DNA of 33,761 nucleotides from Veillonella sp. (GTDB taxonomy: Bacteria > Bacillota_C > Negativicutes > Veillonellales > Veillonellaceae). The notes beneath the pieces were generated by a model. It made no database searches. It saw only the letters and a program-made list of their open reading frames with translations, and was not told the DNA's origin. Where the stretch lies: contig JAGZGB010000010.1 in NCBI GenBank assembly GCA_018367495.1, positions 1 through 33,761 of the forward strand. The letters are read 5' to 3'. The stretch's first letter is position 1; each line of letters opens with the position of its first letter. Below are positions 1-9,534 of the stretch, one piece after another. The position numbers and the translations under genes were made by a program.

Positions 1-1209
1 AACGGAATTAGTACAGAAAATAGTGAGGTATGCACTACGTGCAAAATCACCAGATCCACCAATACCATTCATCATTTTGCTACCCATAATATGAGTAGAA
101 TTTACATTGCCAAAAATATCAAATTCGATAGCGGTATTCATGGCAATGACACCAATACGACGAGCAATACCAGGGTTGTTAGAAATTTCTTGTGGACGAA
201 GAATAATCTTTTTGCGATATTCATCGATATTGTTATAGAAACGTTTCAACCCATCTGGAGAAGGACTCAATGCAGTACCTGAACATACAGTTACTTTACC
301 TGCATCGATTAAGTCAAACATACCATCTTGGATTACTTCTGTATAGATAGACAAATCTGTGAATGGGCCTTTAGCAAGGCCACTGATTACAGCATTTGCT
401 ACAGAACCTACACCAGATTGTAATGGAAGCAAGTTCTTAGGTAAACGACCTTCTGCAATTTCTTGTTCAAAGAATTTGATAAGGTGTTGACTCATTGCTT
501 TTGCATCATCATCGATAGGTGCCAAAGGTCTTGTAGTATCAGGAACATCACAAGGTACTACTGCAACAATTTTACTTGGGTCACAAGGAATTGCTTCAGT
601 ACCGATACGATCACCAGCTGTTTCCAATGGAATTGGTTTACGATGTGGTGGATCGAGTGGTTCATAGATATCATGCATACCTACCAAGGAAAGTGGTTGG
701 GATACGTTTACTTCTACGATTACTTTTTTAGCTTGGCTAACAAATGTTGGAGAGTTACCAACAGATGTAGTAGGTACTAAAGAGCCATCTTCATTAATTT
801 GACAAACTTCTATGATAGCTACGTCTAAATCACCAAAGAAGCCATAGCGAACATTTTGTGCCATTGTGCTTAAATGCATATCGACGTATTTAACAGCACC
901 GCTATTTAAGGCTTTACGTGTATCCCCATTTGTTTGATATGGGAAACGACGATTGATACCATTAGCACGAGTTAACGCACCATCAGCTTCATCACCTACG
1001 GAAGCACCTGTCCACAAATCAATTTTGAATGGTTCTTTTTCCATTCTTTCTGCCAATGCCAATGGAACTGCTTTTGCATAACCAGATGGAGTAAAGCCGG
1101 AAATACCAACTTTATCGTTAGGGTTAATCAAAAGAGCTGCATCATAAGCAGTGACAATTTTACCTTGGAGGGCCGCACATTTAATGCGGTCTTTGATGTC
1201 TATCACCAT
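1..1209 (-). CDS. Acetyl-CoA hydrolase/succinate-type CoA-transferase, 3' end off the window
   Basis: Family I CoA-transferase of the acetyl-CoA hydrolase/ScpC/AarC type, which moves CoA between acyl-CoA and carboxylates such as acetate, propionate and succinate in the cytoplasm. The reading frame is open to base 1, giving 403 of the roughly 500 residues usual for the family. Visible landmarks are the N-terminal KVGISGFTPSGYAKAVP stretch, QSGVGSVANAV, and TEVIQDG. Glu291 in that last motif lies where the family's CoA-carrying glutamate is expected (from memory of AarC). Two in-frame ATGs exist, at 1215 and 1209. I chose 1209 because an AAAGGAG site (1216-1222) ends six bases upstream, whereas the ATG at 1215 abuts it. 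In a succinate-decarboxylating anaerobe the natural role is propionyl-CoA:succinate CoA transfer, but the exact substrate cannot be read from the sequence. A good promoter lies at 1281-1309. Confidence 0.9.
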   Translation of the reverse strand, partial: MVIDIKDRIKCAALQGKIVTAYDAALLINPNDKVGISGFTPSGYAKAVPLALAERMEKEPFKIDLWTGASVGDEADGALTRANGINRRFPYQTNGDTRKALNSGAVKYVDMHLSTMAQNVRYGFFGDLDVAIIEVCQINEDGSLVPTTSVGNSPTFVSQAKKVIVEVNVSQPLSLVGMHDIYEPLDPPHRKPIPLETAGDRIGTEAIPCDPSKIVAVVPCDVPDTTRPLAPIDDDAKAMSQHLIKFFEQEIAEGRLPKNLLPLQSGVGSVANAVISGLAKGPFTDLSIYTEVIQDGMFDLIDAGKVTVCSGTALSPSPDGLKRFYNNIDEYRKKIILRPQEISNNPGIARRIGVIAMNTAIEFDIFGNVNSTHIMGSKMMNGIGGSGDFARSAYLTIFCTNSV

Positions 1210-1280
1210 TACCATCTCCTTTAAGAGTAACATTGTATAAACGACAGTTTGATCTCTTGGTCGTTCCTTAAACCGACTTC

Positions 1281-1309
1281 ATCGTAGTCCACATCCAATG
1301 TATTGTCAA
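1281..1309 (-). promoter_or_regulatory. Sigma-70-type promoter for the CoA-transferase
   Basis: On the minus strand a perfect -35 TTGACA (1304-1309) is followed after 17 bases by TACGAT (1281-1286, four of six matches to TATAAT). Transcription would start near 1274 and give a leader of about 65 bases ahead of the AAAGGAG site. Its position upstream of the only gene it could serve supports it. Confidence 0.6.
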
Positions 1310-1563
1310 CTTATATGACTAAAATGTATTTTTCATCACACTTTACAGGTGCATTATAATTAAAATGCATAGATTTTCACATTTCCACATAAGTTTTATT
1401 CACATCGTTATAACTCACAGGAATTATCGATTTATGGCATATATTGATGTTTTTCAATTAAATCGAACTCTCTCTATACAATATATAGACCTTTTTCAAT
1501 ATAAAATAACATCTTATACACAAGAACTAGACCATACACCTCCCTATAAAGATACAATGATAT

Positions 1564-1629
1564 ACAAAAAAACCGGCTTTCAAATGCCAACGATAATGTT
1601 CAATTATGTCTAACATTAGAAAACCGGTT
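1564..1629 (-). terminator. Composite intrinsic terminator of the tig-to-ligase block
   Basis: Read on the minus strand, an outer 11-bp stem (arms 1619-1629 and 1571-1581, AACCGGTTTTC against GAAAGCCGGTT with one G-U pair) encloses a second 7-bp hairpin (TAATGTT/AACATTA). A run of seven T follows directly. The plus-strand reading has no T-run. It lies about 105 bases past the stop of the O-antigen-ligase-like gene. Confidence 0.75.
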
Positions 1630-1734
1630 ATCCTACTTAATACATGCCTATCCAAGGTACATATTAAGTATATCACATTATGAAATTATATATCTACTAT
1701 AAACATACTATTATACAAGATTTAACCATTATGT

Positions 1735-2967
1735 TTATTTATCAGCAGACAACTGAACTTTTACAAAAGCCCCTATCCATCCAAATAGTTGCCAAAATAC
1801 TATAGTTACCTGATGACTATATAGCTCGAAGTCAGATAAACCGCTAAACAAAACGCCTATAGCCAAAGCACCTACTCCAATTTGCGCAGCTTGACGGAAT
1901 ATATCCCCTTTAAGTCTTATAGATGTGATAACATGACCAATAATAACGGCTATGAATGATAGTAATCCAGGTATACCTGTTTCAGCAAGCATATTAAGAT
2001 ACAAATTATGGGCATGATACATCAAGACATGCGGACCTTGAATATAGTAATTATAATCTGGATATACTAAGTAAAATGTATTCCACCCAATACCAAAGAC
2101 AGGATTTTCACGTACAATATACATAGTACTATCCCACAGAGCCCATCGAAGATCAGCTGATGTATCATGACCTTGGAATATAGACCACAGCCTTGAAGCT
2201 ATTTCACCATCATAAAAATACAAAATTATTGGCACTGCTAATAGGGATAAGAATAATCTTCGCTCCACAAAGATTGCCCAATACAAAATCATCGCTCCGA
2301 AGCTAATCCAAATCCCCCGAGAATAGGTTAATAGCATCGTTAAGAATAATATAATACCTATAATGAGCATTGAAATGACTTCGCGCGTACGATTTTCCTT
2401 CATATATACCAAAATATAACTGATACATACGCTGAGTACCATCAATAGATAGGCGCCCAATAAATTAGGATTTTGTAATGTAGACGACATGCGACGCATC
2501 AATTTAGGAAATTGTGACGCATCTACCCACTCTTTTATATGTATATTAGGAACAAATACATATTGATAAGCACCTATGATACACACTAGAACAGCAGTAC
2601 CTAGCAAGGTACGAAGAAAATAATTCCACTGTTTAGGCGTTTGAATGTATGTGCGAACTAAATAATACATACCGCCACTGGCCACGATTTGATAAAACCA
2701 ACTTTGAATTGACCAATCCCAATTCTCTGACACTAGCGAAGATATTCCAGTCCATACCACAAAGATCATAACAGACCAGGATAAATACCCCGTTGGTAAG
2801 CTCAATGACTTACTCGATATCAAATCATATAAAGCAAGTCCTATAGCCAACCAAAGAAGTACATCCCCCACCATAGGCTGTAATGGCATAGCGACCACAA
2901 CACCATAAATTAATCGTTCAATATAAAACGTGATTCTCTTGTGATTAGGAATAAGTGAGAGTTCCAT
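1735..2967 (-). CDS. O-antigen ligase / Wzy-type polymerase-like membrane protein
   Basis: A 410-residue, very hydrophobic protein with about ten predicted membrane segments. Near the C-terminus it has a periplasmic loop followed by HAHNLYLNMLAETGIPGL (His318, His320, Asn321), the pattern of the Wzy_C/O-antigen ligase family. Such proteins join or polymerise undecaprenyl-linked glycans at the periplasmic face of the inner membrane, which implies a diderm envelope. WaaL-type ligase, Wzy polymerase and a glycoprotein oligosaccharyltransferase share this fold and cannot be told apart here. The ATG is preceded by AAGGTGAG that overlaps the folC stop region, and the gap to folC is nine bases, so the two are cotranscribed and probably coupled. 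It is the last gene before the terminator. Confidence 0.8.
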   Translation of the reverse strand: MELSLIPNHKRITFYIERLIYGVVVAMPLQPMVGDVLLWLAIGLALYDLISSKSLSLPTGYLSWSVMIFVVWTGISSLVSENWDWSIQSWFYQIVASGGMYYLVRTYIQTPKQWNYFLRTLLGTAVLVCIIGAYQYVFVPNIHIKEWVDASQFPKLMRRMSSTLQNPNLLGAYLLMVLSVCISYILVYMKENRTREVISMLIIGIILFLTMLLTYSRGIWISFGAMILYWAIFVERRLFLSLLAVPIILYFYDGEIASRLWSIFQGHDTSADLRWALWDSTMYIVRENPVFGIGWNTFYLVYPDYNYYIQGPHVLMYHAHNLYLNMLAETGIPGLLSFIAVIIGHVITSIRLKGDIFRQAAQIGVGALAIGVLFSGLSDFELYSHQVTIVFWQLFGWIGAFVKVQLSADK

Positions 2968-2976
2968 AAGCTCACC

Positions 2977-4284
2977 TTAATGACTCATCTCATGGTTAAA
3001 CCACTGACGAGCATCTCCTAAAATATATAAGGAACCACACACAGCGATAATATCGTCTGCCTTTGTATGTTTATATGCTAAAGACAATGCATCTTCTATA
3101 GAGTCTGCAGTTTGAGCAATAGCTTTCGGCACAATATGACGTATTTTTTCGACTAATACTTCTGGCACTTCAGTTCTATCTGTTGGTGCTGCTACAACGA
3201 GAACTGTATCACCCGCTTTAACTACTTCACGAATAATAGCATCTTGATTTTTATCCTTAAGAATGGCCATAATAATAGTTTTTGGCGTTTCCTTAAATAA
3301 CTCAGTATATGTCATGTTGAAAGACTCAGCACCAGCCGCATTATGGGCACCATCAAAAATAAAGGTACGGTCTAGTCCTCGTTTAACTTCAAAACGACCA
3401 GCCCACGTAGTACGGGCAAATCCTTCACGCATCGTTTCTTCACTGATGCTAGTATCTTCTTTCATCAATAAACGTACAGTCATTAATGCACATGCGAGAT
3501 TGACAGATTGGTGGATGCCTACCATTGTCGTAAACAGCATTGCAGGGGCAAAATCATTAGTACTAACCGTAATCATTTGACCACCAGTTACAGCACTACG
3601 GCTATCAATACCAAAGTCTTTATTGAAAGCATATACTTTAGCATGTTTCTCTTTAGCCACTTCTTCAATAATACGAAGAGGTGCATCCTGTGCAGCCGTT
3701 ACAACAGGAACTTTGGATTTAATAATCCCTGACTTGTGACGTGCAATTTCTTCAACTGTATCGCCACAATATGCTTGATGATCTATTGTCACATTGGTAA
3801 TAACAGATACTTTTGGTATTACGATATTAGTGGAATCTAATAGTCCACCCAAACCAACTTCTACTACTGCATAGTCCACACCTTGATCTTTAAAGAATAA
3901 GAATGCAGCAGCCGTCAATATTTCAAATTGTGTCGGTGCTTCTATGCCCTCACTAATGATAGTATCAACTGCCTCTTTTACACGGCTAATTAATTTACCA
4001 AAGGCTTCCTCTGTAATATTTCCATCATTGATTTGAATTCGCTCCGTATAGGATTGAAGGTGAGGCGATGTAAATCGCCCCACCCGTAGTCCACTTGTAA
4101 ACAGTGCGTAAGAAATATATGAGGTAACCGAGCCCTTACCATTCGTTCCTGTTACATGAACAATTTTATAGTCCTCTTGTGGATTTCCTAATACATCCAT
4201 AAGAGCTGTAATTCGTTCAAGGCCAGGCTTAATACCGAATGAAGATGCCTGTTCTAAATAGGCTAAGGCCTCTTGATATATCAT
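2977..4284 (-). CDS. folC: Bifunctional folylpolyglutamate synthase / dihydrofolate synthase
   Basis: A Mur-ligase-fold enzyme that adds glutamate to dihydropteroate and to folates using ATP in the cytoplasm. At 435 residues the length is normal. The P-loop GTNGKGS is at residues 46-52. The TSPHL segment follows, then a VVEVGLGGLLDSTN block and a VCGSLYILGDAR stretch near the C-terminus, all typical of FolC. An AGGAGGT site precedes the ATG, and the gap to valS is only 12 bases. The valS-folC pairing is common in Firmicutes. Whether it has both activities or only the folylpolyglutamate synthase activity depends on whether a separate folC/folP locus exists elsewhere. Confidence 0.95.
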   Translation of the reverse strand: MIYQEALAYLEQASSFGIKPGLERITALMDVLGNPQEDYKIVHVTGTNGKGSVTSYISYALFTSGLRVGRFTSPHLQSYTERIQINDGNITEEAFGKLISRVKEAVDTIISEGIEAPTQFEILTAAAFLFFKDQGVDYAVVEVGLGGLLDSTNIVIPKVSVITNVTIDHQAYCGDTVEEIARHKSGIIKSKVPVVTAAQDAPLRIIEEVAKEKHAKVYAFNKDFGIDSRSAVTGGQMITVSTNDFAPAMLFTTMVGIHQSVNLACALMTVRLLMKEDTSISEETMREGFARTTWAGRFEVKRGLDRTFIFDGAHNAAGAESFNMTYTELFKETPKTIIMAILKDKNQDAIIREVVKAGDTVLVVAAPTDRTEVPEVLVEKIRHIVPKAIAQTADSIEDALSLAYKHTKADDIIAVCGSLYILGDARQWFNHEMSH

Positions 4285-4296
4285 ATAAACCTCCTA

Positions 4297-6954
4297 TTAT
4301 AAGGTTTCAAGGAACGCTTCACGTTCCAATAACGCTTGTTGTTTTTGTTTATATTCTTCTAACTTTTCTTTTTCTTTTGCTACTACAGCTTCTGGAGCTT
4401 TTGCTAGGAAGCCTTGGTTAGACAATTTACCTTCCAAACGGGAAATTTCTTTTTCCATTTGGATTTTTTCCTTCGCTATACGCTCTCTTTCTTTTTCGCC
4501 GTCAATTAAGTCTTTAAGTAAGAGATATACTTCCATACCATTTACAACTGTTACAGTCGCATTTTCTGGTTTTGGATCATCAGCACCGAGAATTGTTACC
4601 TTCTCAGCCCAAGCTAATGTTACAAAGTAATCGCTATGATCTGCTACAGTTTTAGCCAATGCTTCATCTGTTCGCGCTACGATAACCTCAGCTTTTTTGC
4701 CCAAAGGTACATTCATTTCAGCACGCATGTTACGAATACCTTTAATAGCATCCATCATAACTTCCATTTGGCGTGCTGCACCTTCAAGATTATCAAATTT
4801 CAACGCTTCTGGCCATTTAGTAACAACAATGCTATCCCCTTCATGAGGCAAGTGTTGCCAAATATGTTCAGTTACGAACGGCATGAATGGATGTAATAAT
4901 TCGAGCATATGACGCAAGATTGTTACGAGTAAATATTGAACAGTACTACGGTCACGTTCATTACCATCATTATATAAACGAGGTTTAGCTAACTCAATAT
5001 ACCAGTCACAGTATGTATTCCAAATGAAATCATATACGGAACTCGCAGCTTCACCAAGTTCGAATTTATCGAGATTAGACGTTACACTTTGTACTGTTTC
5101 GTTATATTTTTGAACAATCCATTGGTCTGCTAATGTCAAATCATCTGCAGTTGGAACGAAGCTTTCATCATAATCTGTAAGATTCATCAATACAAATTTG
5201 GATGCATTCCAAATCTTATTGGCAAAGTTACGATTAGCCTCAACACGTTCCATATAGAAGCGCATATCATTACCTGGTGTGTTACCAGTTACAAGAGTAA
5301 AGCGCAATGCATCAGCACCATATTGGTCGATAACTTCAAGAGGGTTAATGCCATTACCCAAGGATTTACTCATTTTACGGCCTTGGCTATCGCGAACAAG
5401 ACCATGAATAAATACATGTTTGAATGGAATTTCATGTTCGAACTCAAGAGCCATGAAGATCATACGAGCAACCCAGAAGAAGATGATATCATAACCAGTT
5501 ACAAGAACACTTGTTGGATACCATTGTTTAAGCTCTGGTGTTTGTTTAGGCCAACCCATGGTAGCAAATGGCCATAAACCAGAGCTGAACCATGTATCAA
5601 GAACGTCTGGATCTTGTGTAACATGACCGTGGCAATGAGGGCATTCTGTAATATCTTCTCGACTAACGATAGTTTCACCACAATCATCGCAGTACCACGC
5701 AGGAATACGATGGCCCCACCACAATTGACGGGAAATTGTCCAGTCACGAATATTTTCAAGCCAATTTACATATGTTTTTGTAAAACGTTCAGGAACAAAT
5801 TCTACTTCGTGTTCTTTAACAACCTTTAGTGCTGGTTCTGCCAATGGTTTCATATCTACGAACCATTGTTTAGATACCATTGGTTCAATAATTGTATTAC
5901 AACGGGAGCAATGACCTACTGCATGGTCATGATCATCAATTTTTTCAAGTAAGCCTAATTCTTTGAGTTCTGCTACCACTTGTTTACGAGCTTCTTCACG
6001 AGTCATGCCATTAAACTTGCCCGCACCTTCATTCATAGTAGCATCATTGTTCATAACAACGATGGATTCCAAATTATGACGTTGGCCCATTTCAAAGTCA
6101 TTGGGATCATGAGCAGGTGTAATTTTTACACAGCCTGTACCGAAGCTAGCATCTACATAGTCATCAGCAATTACAGGGATCTCTCGATTAACAAATGGCA
6201 AAATCAATGTTTTACCGATGAGATCTTTATAACGATCATCATCAGGATTTACTGCTACTGCCACGTCACCGAACATTGTTTCTGGACGAGTTGTAGCAAC
6301 AATAACGAAACGATTATCTTCACCTTTTACAGGATACTTAATATGCCATAAATGACCATGTTCGTCTTCATGTTCAACTTCAACATCAGATAAAGCAGTA
6401 GCACAACGAGGGCACCAGTTGATGATGCGTTCACCGCGATAGATTAAGCCTTTTTCATAAAGTTTTACGAATACTTCACGCACTGCATGATAGTACCCTT
6501 CATCTAATGTAAAGCGTTCGCGAGACCAGTCACAAGATGCGCCTAGGCTACGAATTTGTTTTACAATAGTATCACCGTATTCTTTTTTCCATTCCCATAC
6601 GCGCTCTACGAATTTTTCACGGCCTAAATCATAGCGAGATTTGCCTTCTTCTTTAGCGAGCATCTCTTCTACTTTAATTTGTGTAGCAATACCAGCATGG
6701 TCAGTACCTGGCATCCACAATACATTGTAGCCTTGCATGCGTTTGAAACGAATAAGGATATCTTGCAATGTATTATCTAAAGCATGGCCCATGTGCAACA
6801 TACCAGTTACATTAGGAGGCGGCAACACGATACTAAATGGTTCTTTATTAGTGTCTACTTCTTCGTGAAAGTATCCTTGGTTTTCCCAATATGAATACCA
6901 TTTCCCTTCTATTTCACCGGGGTTATAAGTGGTTAAATTTTCGTAGGTTTTCAT
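4297..6954 (-). CDS. valS: Valine--tRNA ligase
   Basis: Class Ia aminoacyl-tRNA synthetase that charges tRNA-Val. It has 885 residues, typical of the bacterial enzyme. The HIGH signature appears as HMGH at residues 54-57 and KMSKS at 527-531. Between them lies the editing domain with the [16 protein letters not shown] block, and two CxxC pairs suggest zinc sites. The C-terminus (about 820-885) is a charged coiled coil, as usual for ValS. The start ATG has a TAGGAGGAA site. No T-box leader is possible, because tatC ends only 21 bases upstream and the gene is read from within the operon. Confidence 0.98.
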   Translation of the reverse strand: MKTYENLTTYNPGEIEGKWYSYWENQGYFHEEVDTNKEPFSIVLPPPNVTGMLHMGHALDNTLQDILIRFKRMQGYNVLWMPGTDHAGIATQIKVEEMLAKEEGKSRYDLGREKFVERVWEWKKEYGDTIVKQIRSLGASCDWSRERFTLDEGYYHAVREVFVKLYEKGLIYRGERIINWCPRCATALSDVEVEHEDEHGHLWHIKYPVKGEDNRFVIVATTRPETMFGDVAVAVNPDDDRYKDLIGKTLILPFVNREIPVIADDYVDASFGTGCVKITPAHDPNDFEMGQRHNLESIVVMNNDATMNEGAGKFNGMTREEARKQVVAELKELGLLEKIDDHDHAVGHCSRCNTIIEPMVSKQWFVDMKPLAEPALKVVKEHEVEFVPERFTKTYVNWLENIRDWTISRQLWWGHRIPAWYCDDCGETIVSREDITECPHCHGHVTQDPDVLDTWFSSGLWPFATMGWPKQTPELKQWYPTSVLVTGYDIIFFWVARMIFMALEFEHEIPFKHVFIHGLVRDSQGRKMSKSLGNGINPLEVIDQYGADALRFTLVTGNTPGNDMRFYMERVEANRNFANKIWNASKFVLMNLTDYDESFVPTADDLTLADQWIVQKYNETVQSVTSNLDKFELGEAASSVYDFIWNTYCDWYIELAKPRLYNDGNERDRSTVQYLLVTILRHMLELLHPFMPFVTEHIWQHLPHEGDSIVVTKWPEALKFDNLEGAARQMEVMMDAIKGIRNMRAEMNVPLGKKAEVIVARTDEALAKTVADHSDYFVTLAWAEKVTILGADDPKPENATVTVVNGMEVYLLLKDLIDGEKERERIAKEKIQMEKEISRLEGKLSNQGFLAKAPEAVVAKEKEKLEEYKQKQQALLEREAFLETL

Positions 6955-6975
6955 CGTTCCTCCTAAATAAACTCC

Positions 6976-7866
6976 TTAGCGCTTCATAATCTTAGCCAAT
7001 ACAAATAGGCTCGTTTCATATAGCAATATCATAGGCAATGCAATCATCGTTTGAGAGAACATATCCGGTGTTGGTGAAATGACAGCACCTATGATAAAGG
7101 ATATAAGAATAAATATCTTACGTTTCGTTTTCAAAAAACGTGATGTAATTAAGTTGAAATATCCCAAGATGATTAAAATCAACGGCAACTCAAAGATAAA
7201 TCCAAAGGGTAATACAAAGGACAATACAAAGTCCATGTACTGACCAATGGAAAATAACGGTTGTAATTCATCTGTAGCAAAGCCCATAAAGAACTTAACG
7301 GCTGCTGGTAGTACAAGAAAATAAGAAAATACAATACCTATACCAAATAAGCAAATTGCAACTGGTAGGATCCAGTTAGACAGCTTTTTTTCTCGCACAG
7401 TAAGGGCCGGCTTAATAAATAGCCAAATTTGATGCAATATAATAGGTGCCGCTATAATAAGACCACCCACTATGGACACCTTCATATATGTGAAGAAAGC
7501 CTCTGTAGGTTTCATATAATAGAGCTTACCAGCTGGTTTTAAGAGTATTTCCAATAAGAAGTCTACATAATAATAAGAAATACAAGTTCCTATGATAACT
7601 GCAACAGCCATTATAATAAGACGCTTTCGCAATTCAGATAAATGACCCACTAGAGAGATTTCTCGTGCTTCATCCATCATTTTCTGTTCCATCTCAGTAT
7701 AAATAGGTTCATCTTCCGCTTCCTCAGGAACTCCTTGATTTGCCACCTTATACTGTTCTTGCTCAGCCTTTAGTTCTGCTTCGCGACGCTTTTGACGAAC
7801 CACACTATCAAAAGAAGGTTTTTGTATGGGATATTCGAAGTCCGGTTTTGGTTCGAATGGTTCCAT
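6976..7866 (-). CDS. tatC: Sec-independent protein translocase TatC with N-terminal extension
   Basis: Core receptor subunit of the twin-arginine translocase, which exports folded, cofactor-loaded proteins across the inner membrane. It has six hydrophobic segments and the family landmark HLSELRKRL starting at residue 75, where typical TatC has it near residue 12. Thus about 63 extra residues precede the family core, acidic and glutamine-rich (residues about 28-68) with no membrane segment. I keep the long start because AAAGG sits six bases before it, while the internal ATGs at residues 59, 63 and 64 lack a convincing site. One base separates it from the upstream polyprenyl synthase. No tatA is in the window. 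Confidence 0.93.
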   Translation of the reverse strand: MEPFEPKPDFEYPIQKPSFDSVVRQKRREAELKAEQEQYKVANQGVPEEAEDEPIYTEMEQKMMDEAREISLVGHLSELRKRLIIMAVAVIIGTCISYYYVDFLLEILLKPAGKLYYMKPTEAFFTYMKVSIVGGLIIAAPIILHQIWLFIKPALTVREKKLSNWILPVAICLFGIGIVFSYFLVLPAAVKFFMGFATDELQPLFSIGQYMDFVLSFVLPFGFIFELPLILIILGYFNLITSRFLKTKRKIFILISFIIGAVISPTPDMFSQTMIALPMILLYETSLFVLAKIMKR

Positions 7867-7867
7867 A

Positions 7868-8839
7868 TTATACCTTTCTATCAGCTAAACTTTCTACAGC
7901 CATCACAAGAAATTCCTTACCTGAGAATTCTCGTACTGCATCAAGTGCTGCCAAAGCATCTTTACAATATTGATCAGCTACCGCTAAGGTATTATCAATA
8001 CCGCCTTGATCGATAACATAATCGATAATTGCTTGCTCATCACCGCCATCGTTTAACGCTTTAATATCTGCAAGCAATTTATCTTTATTCTCATCATTCA
8101 CAATACTTAACAACGGATACGTCAATAAACCTTCGCGAAGATCATTCCCTACCGGTTTACCCGTAGTCTCTGTTGTTTCACGATAGTCCATGATATCATC
8201 GGTAATTTGGAATGCCATGCCCAAAGCATGACCATATTTTTTTAACTCAACAATTTCAGAGTCACTCCAACCGCCTAATAGACCACCAAGTTCCATACAG
8301 CCTTCCATAAAGTCCGCTGTTTTCTTCTGTGTTTTAGTCATATACCGCTCAATACCTTGATTGATGCAATACACATCTTCCATTTGCATAAACTCGCCTT
8401 CTACAAGACAAGTAATGATATGAGAGAAAATTTCTAAATACCTCATATTAGGCATTTCAGACACGATTTGGAATGCTTTAGCAAATAGGTAGTCTCCACT
8501 AAGAATAGCTACCTTATTGCCTTTATGCATATGTATCGTTTCTTCGCCTCGGCGAATCTCTGCTTGATCTAATACATCATCATGAATCAGTGTGGCTAAA
8601 TGAAGCATTTCTACAGCTTCAGCAATTCTAATACGCTGACGTTCTACAGATGTACCTGCATTAGCAATCAATAAACATAATTGCGCACGCAAGCGCTTAC
8701 CACCTGCAGCAGATAATGGTCGAATCAGTGCATTAAAATCTTCTGCACCTGTATTAAAAGATGATGCAAGAGACTCTTCCACACCCTCTAAATCTAGAGC
8801 AATGCGTTCCATAATCTCTAATTCATTGGTTTGACTCAT
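7868..8839 (-). CDS. Trans-polyprenyl diphosphate synthase (long-chain)
   Basis: Isoprenoid chain-elongating enzyme of 323 residues that condenses isopentenyl diphosphate onto an allylic primer. The first aspartate-rich motif DDVLD is at residues 87-91 and the second DDIMD at 214-218. GGKRLR near 46-51 binds the substrate phosphate. It resembles IspB/HepT-type synthases that make the side chain of quinones. Chain length cannot be fixed from sequence, and whether this organism makes menaquinone is not shown here, so no symbol is given. Its ATG overlaps the engB stop by four bases (ATGA), which indicates translational coupling. Confidence 0.9.
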   Translation of the reverse strand: MSQTNELEIMERIALDLEGVEESLASSFNTGAEDFNALIRPLSAAGGKRLRAQLCLLIANAGTSVERQRIRIAEAVEMLHLATLIHDDVLDQAEIRRGEETIHMHKGNKVAILSGDYLFAKAFQIVSEMPNMRYLEIFSHIITCLVEGEFMQMEDVYCINQGIERYMTKTQKKTADFMEGCMELGGLLGGWSDSEIVELKKYGHALGMAFQITDDIMDYRETTETTGKPVGNDLREGLLTYPLLSIVNDENKDKLLADIKALNDGGDEQAIIDYVIDQGGIDNTLAVADQYCKDALAALDAVREFSGKEFLVMAVESLADRKV

Positions 8840-9534
8840 GCTTCATCTCCTACTAGAACTTTATTGATGCGTTGTTGTAAAAGCTCACGGCCTGTATGCT
8901 TCAAAGAGCTATACAGAATTGGTTGCGTTGCAGTTGAATACAATTCCTTAATAATTGCTAAATTAGCAGACTTTTCTTTAGCTGTTAATTTGTCAACCTT
9001 AGTCACTACAATTTGTAATGGTACACCAGCTTCAACAAGCCAATCATAAGCTACCTTATCAATAGGCATCTCAGGATGACGACCATCAATTAATAAACAT
9101 AACAACATCAATCGTTCAGAATGTAAAATATAATCGGCAATAAAGGAAGACCACAAATTGCGGTTTCCTTTATTTGTCTTTGCAAAACCATAACCAGGAA
9201 GGTCTACGAGGAACCAGTTATAACGACGTTCCTCTGTCTCAGAAATATCCTCTTTTGATTCAATATCAAAGTAGTTTATCGTCTTAGTCTTACCTGGCTG
9301 ACCACTAACGAGGGCTAACCCACGATAATTACACAACGAGTTAATCAAGGAAGATTTGCCTACGTTAGAGCGTCCAAGGAAAGCGATTTCCACAGTATCC
9401 CCTTCAGGATATTGATCAGCCTTAACACAGGAAGTATTATATTTTGCTGCTATAATACGAGGCCCCTTCGATTCTTTACGTGTATATTGAGGTTTTGGGC
9501 CCATATGTTTAGTGGATTTTTTCTTTTTTTGCAT
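8836..9534 (-). CDS. engB: Ribosome biogenesis GTP-binding protein EngB/YsxC
   Basis: TRAFAC-class GTPase needed for late large-subunit ribosome assembly. G1 is GRSNVGKSS (54-62), G3 DLPGYGFA, G4 TKVD and G5 SSLKHTG. The protein is 232 residues against about 195 in most relatives; the extra part is a lysine-rich N-terminal tail (about 1-28) that may bind RNA. Start ATG overlaps the lon stop (TAATG), and the stop overlaps the next start, so it is sandwiched in a coupled trio. The lon-engB adjacency is a familiar Firmicute arrangement. Confidence 0.95.
   Translation of the reverse strand: MQKKKKSTKHMGPKPQYTRKESKGPRIIAAKYNTSCVKADQYPEGDTVEIAFLGRSNVGKSSLINSLCNYRGLALVSGQPGKTKTINYFDIESKEDISETEERRYNWFLVDLPGYGFAKTNKGNRNLWSSFIADYILHSERLMLLCLLIDGRHPEMPIDKVAYDWLVEAGVPLQIVVTKVDKLTAKEKSANLAIIKELYSTATQPILYSSLKHTGRELLQQRINKVLVGDEA

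Larger units (their letters stand above)
1210..1734. other. Intergenic gap of about 525 bases
   Basis: This AT-rich gap lies between the CoA-transferase and the O-antigen-ligase-like gene. It holds the CoA-transferase leader and promoter (1216-1309), the operon terminator (1564-1629) and an 8-bp inverted repeat, ACTTAATA at 1635-1642 and TATTAAGT at 1662-1669, with no T-run. The stretch 1310-1560 shows no supported gene: the only plus-strand frame (1365-1613) has no well-placed ribosome binding site, encodes a low-complexity product and runs into the terminator. Confidence 0.6.

Noticed and set aside
1365..1613. Plus-strand frame of 82 codons in the first gap
   Set aside because: No well-spaced ribosome binding site, low-complexity composition, and it overlaps the minus-strand terminator.
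5980..6351. Plus-strand frame of 123 codons inside valS, and similar plus-strand frames elsewhere
   Set aside because: They lie opposite strongly conserved coding sequence of valS and other genes, show no family features and lack ribosome binding sites; they are shadows.
6955..6975. T-box leader for valS
   Set aside because: Only 21 bases separate tatC and valS, too short for a T-box.
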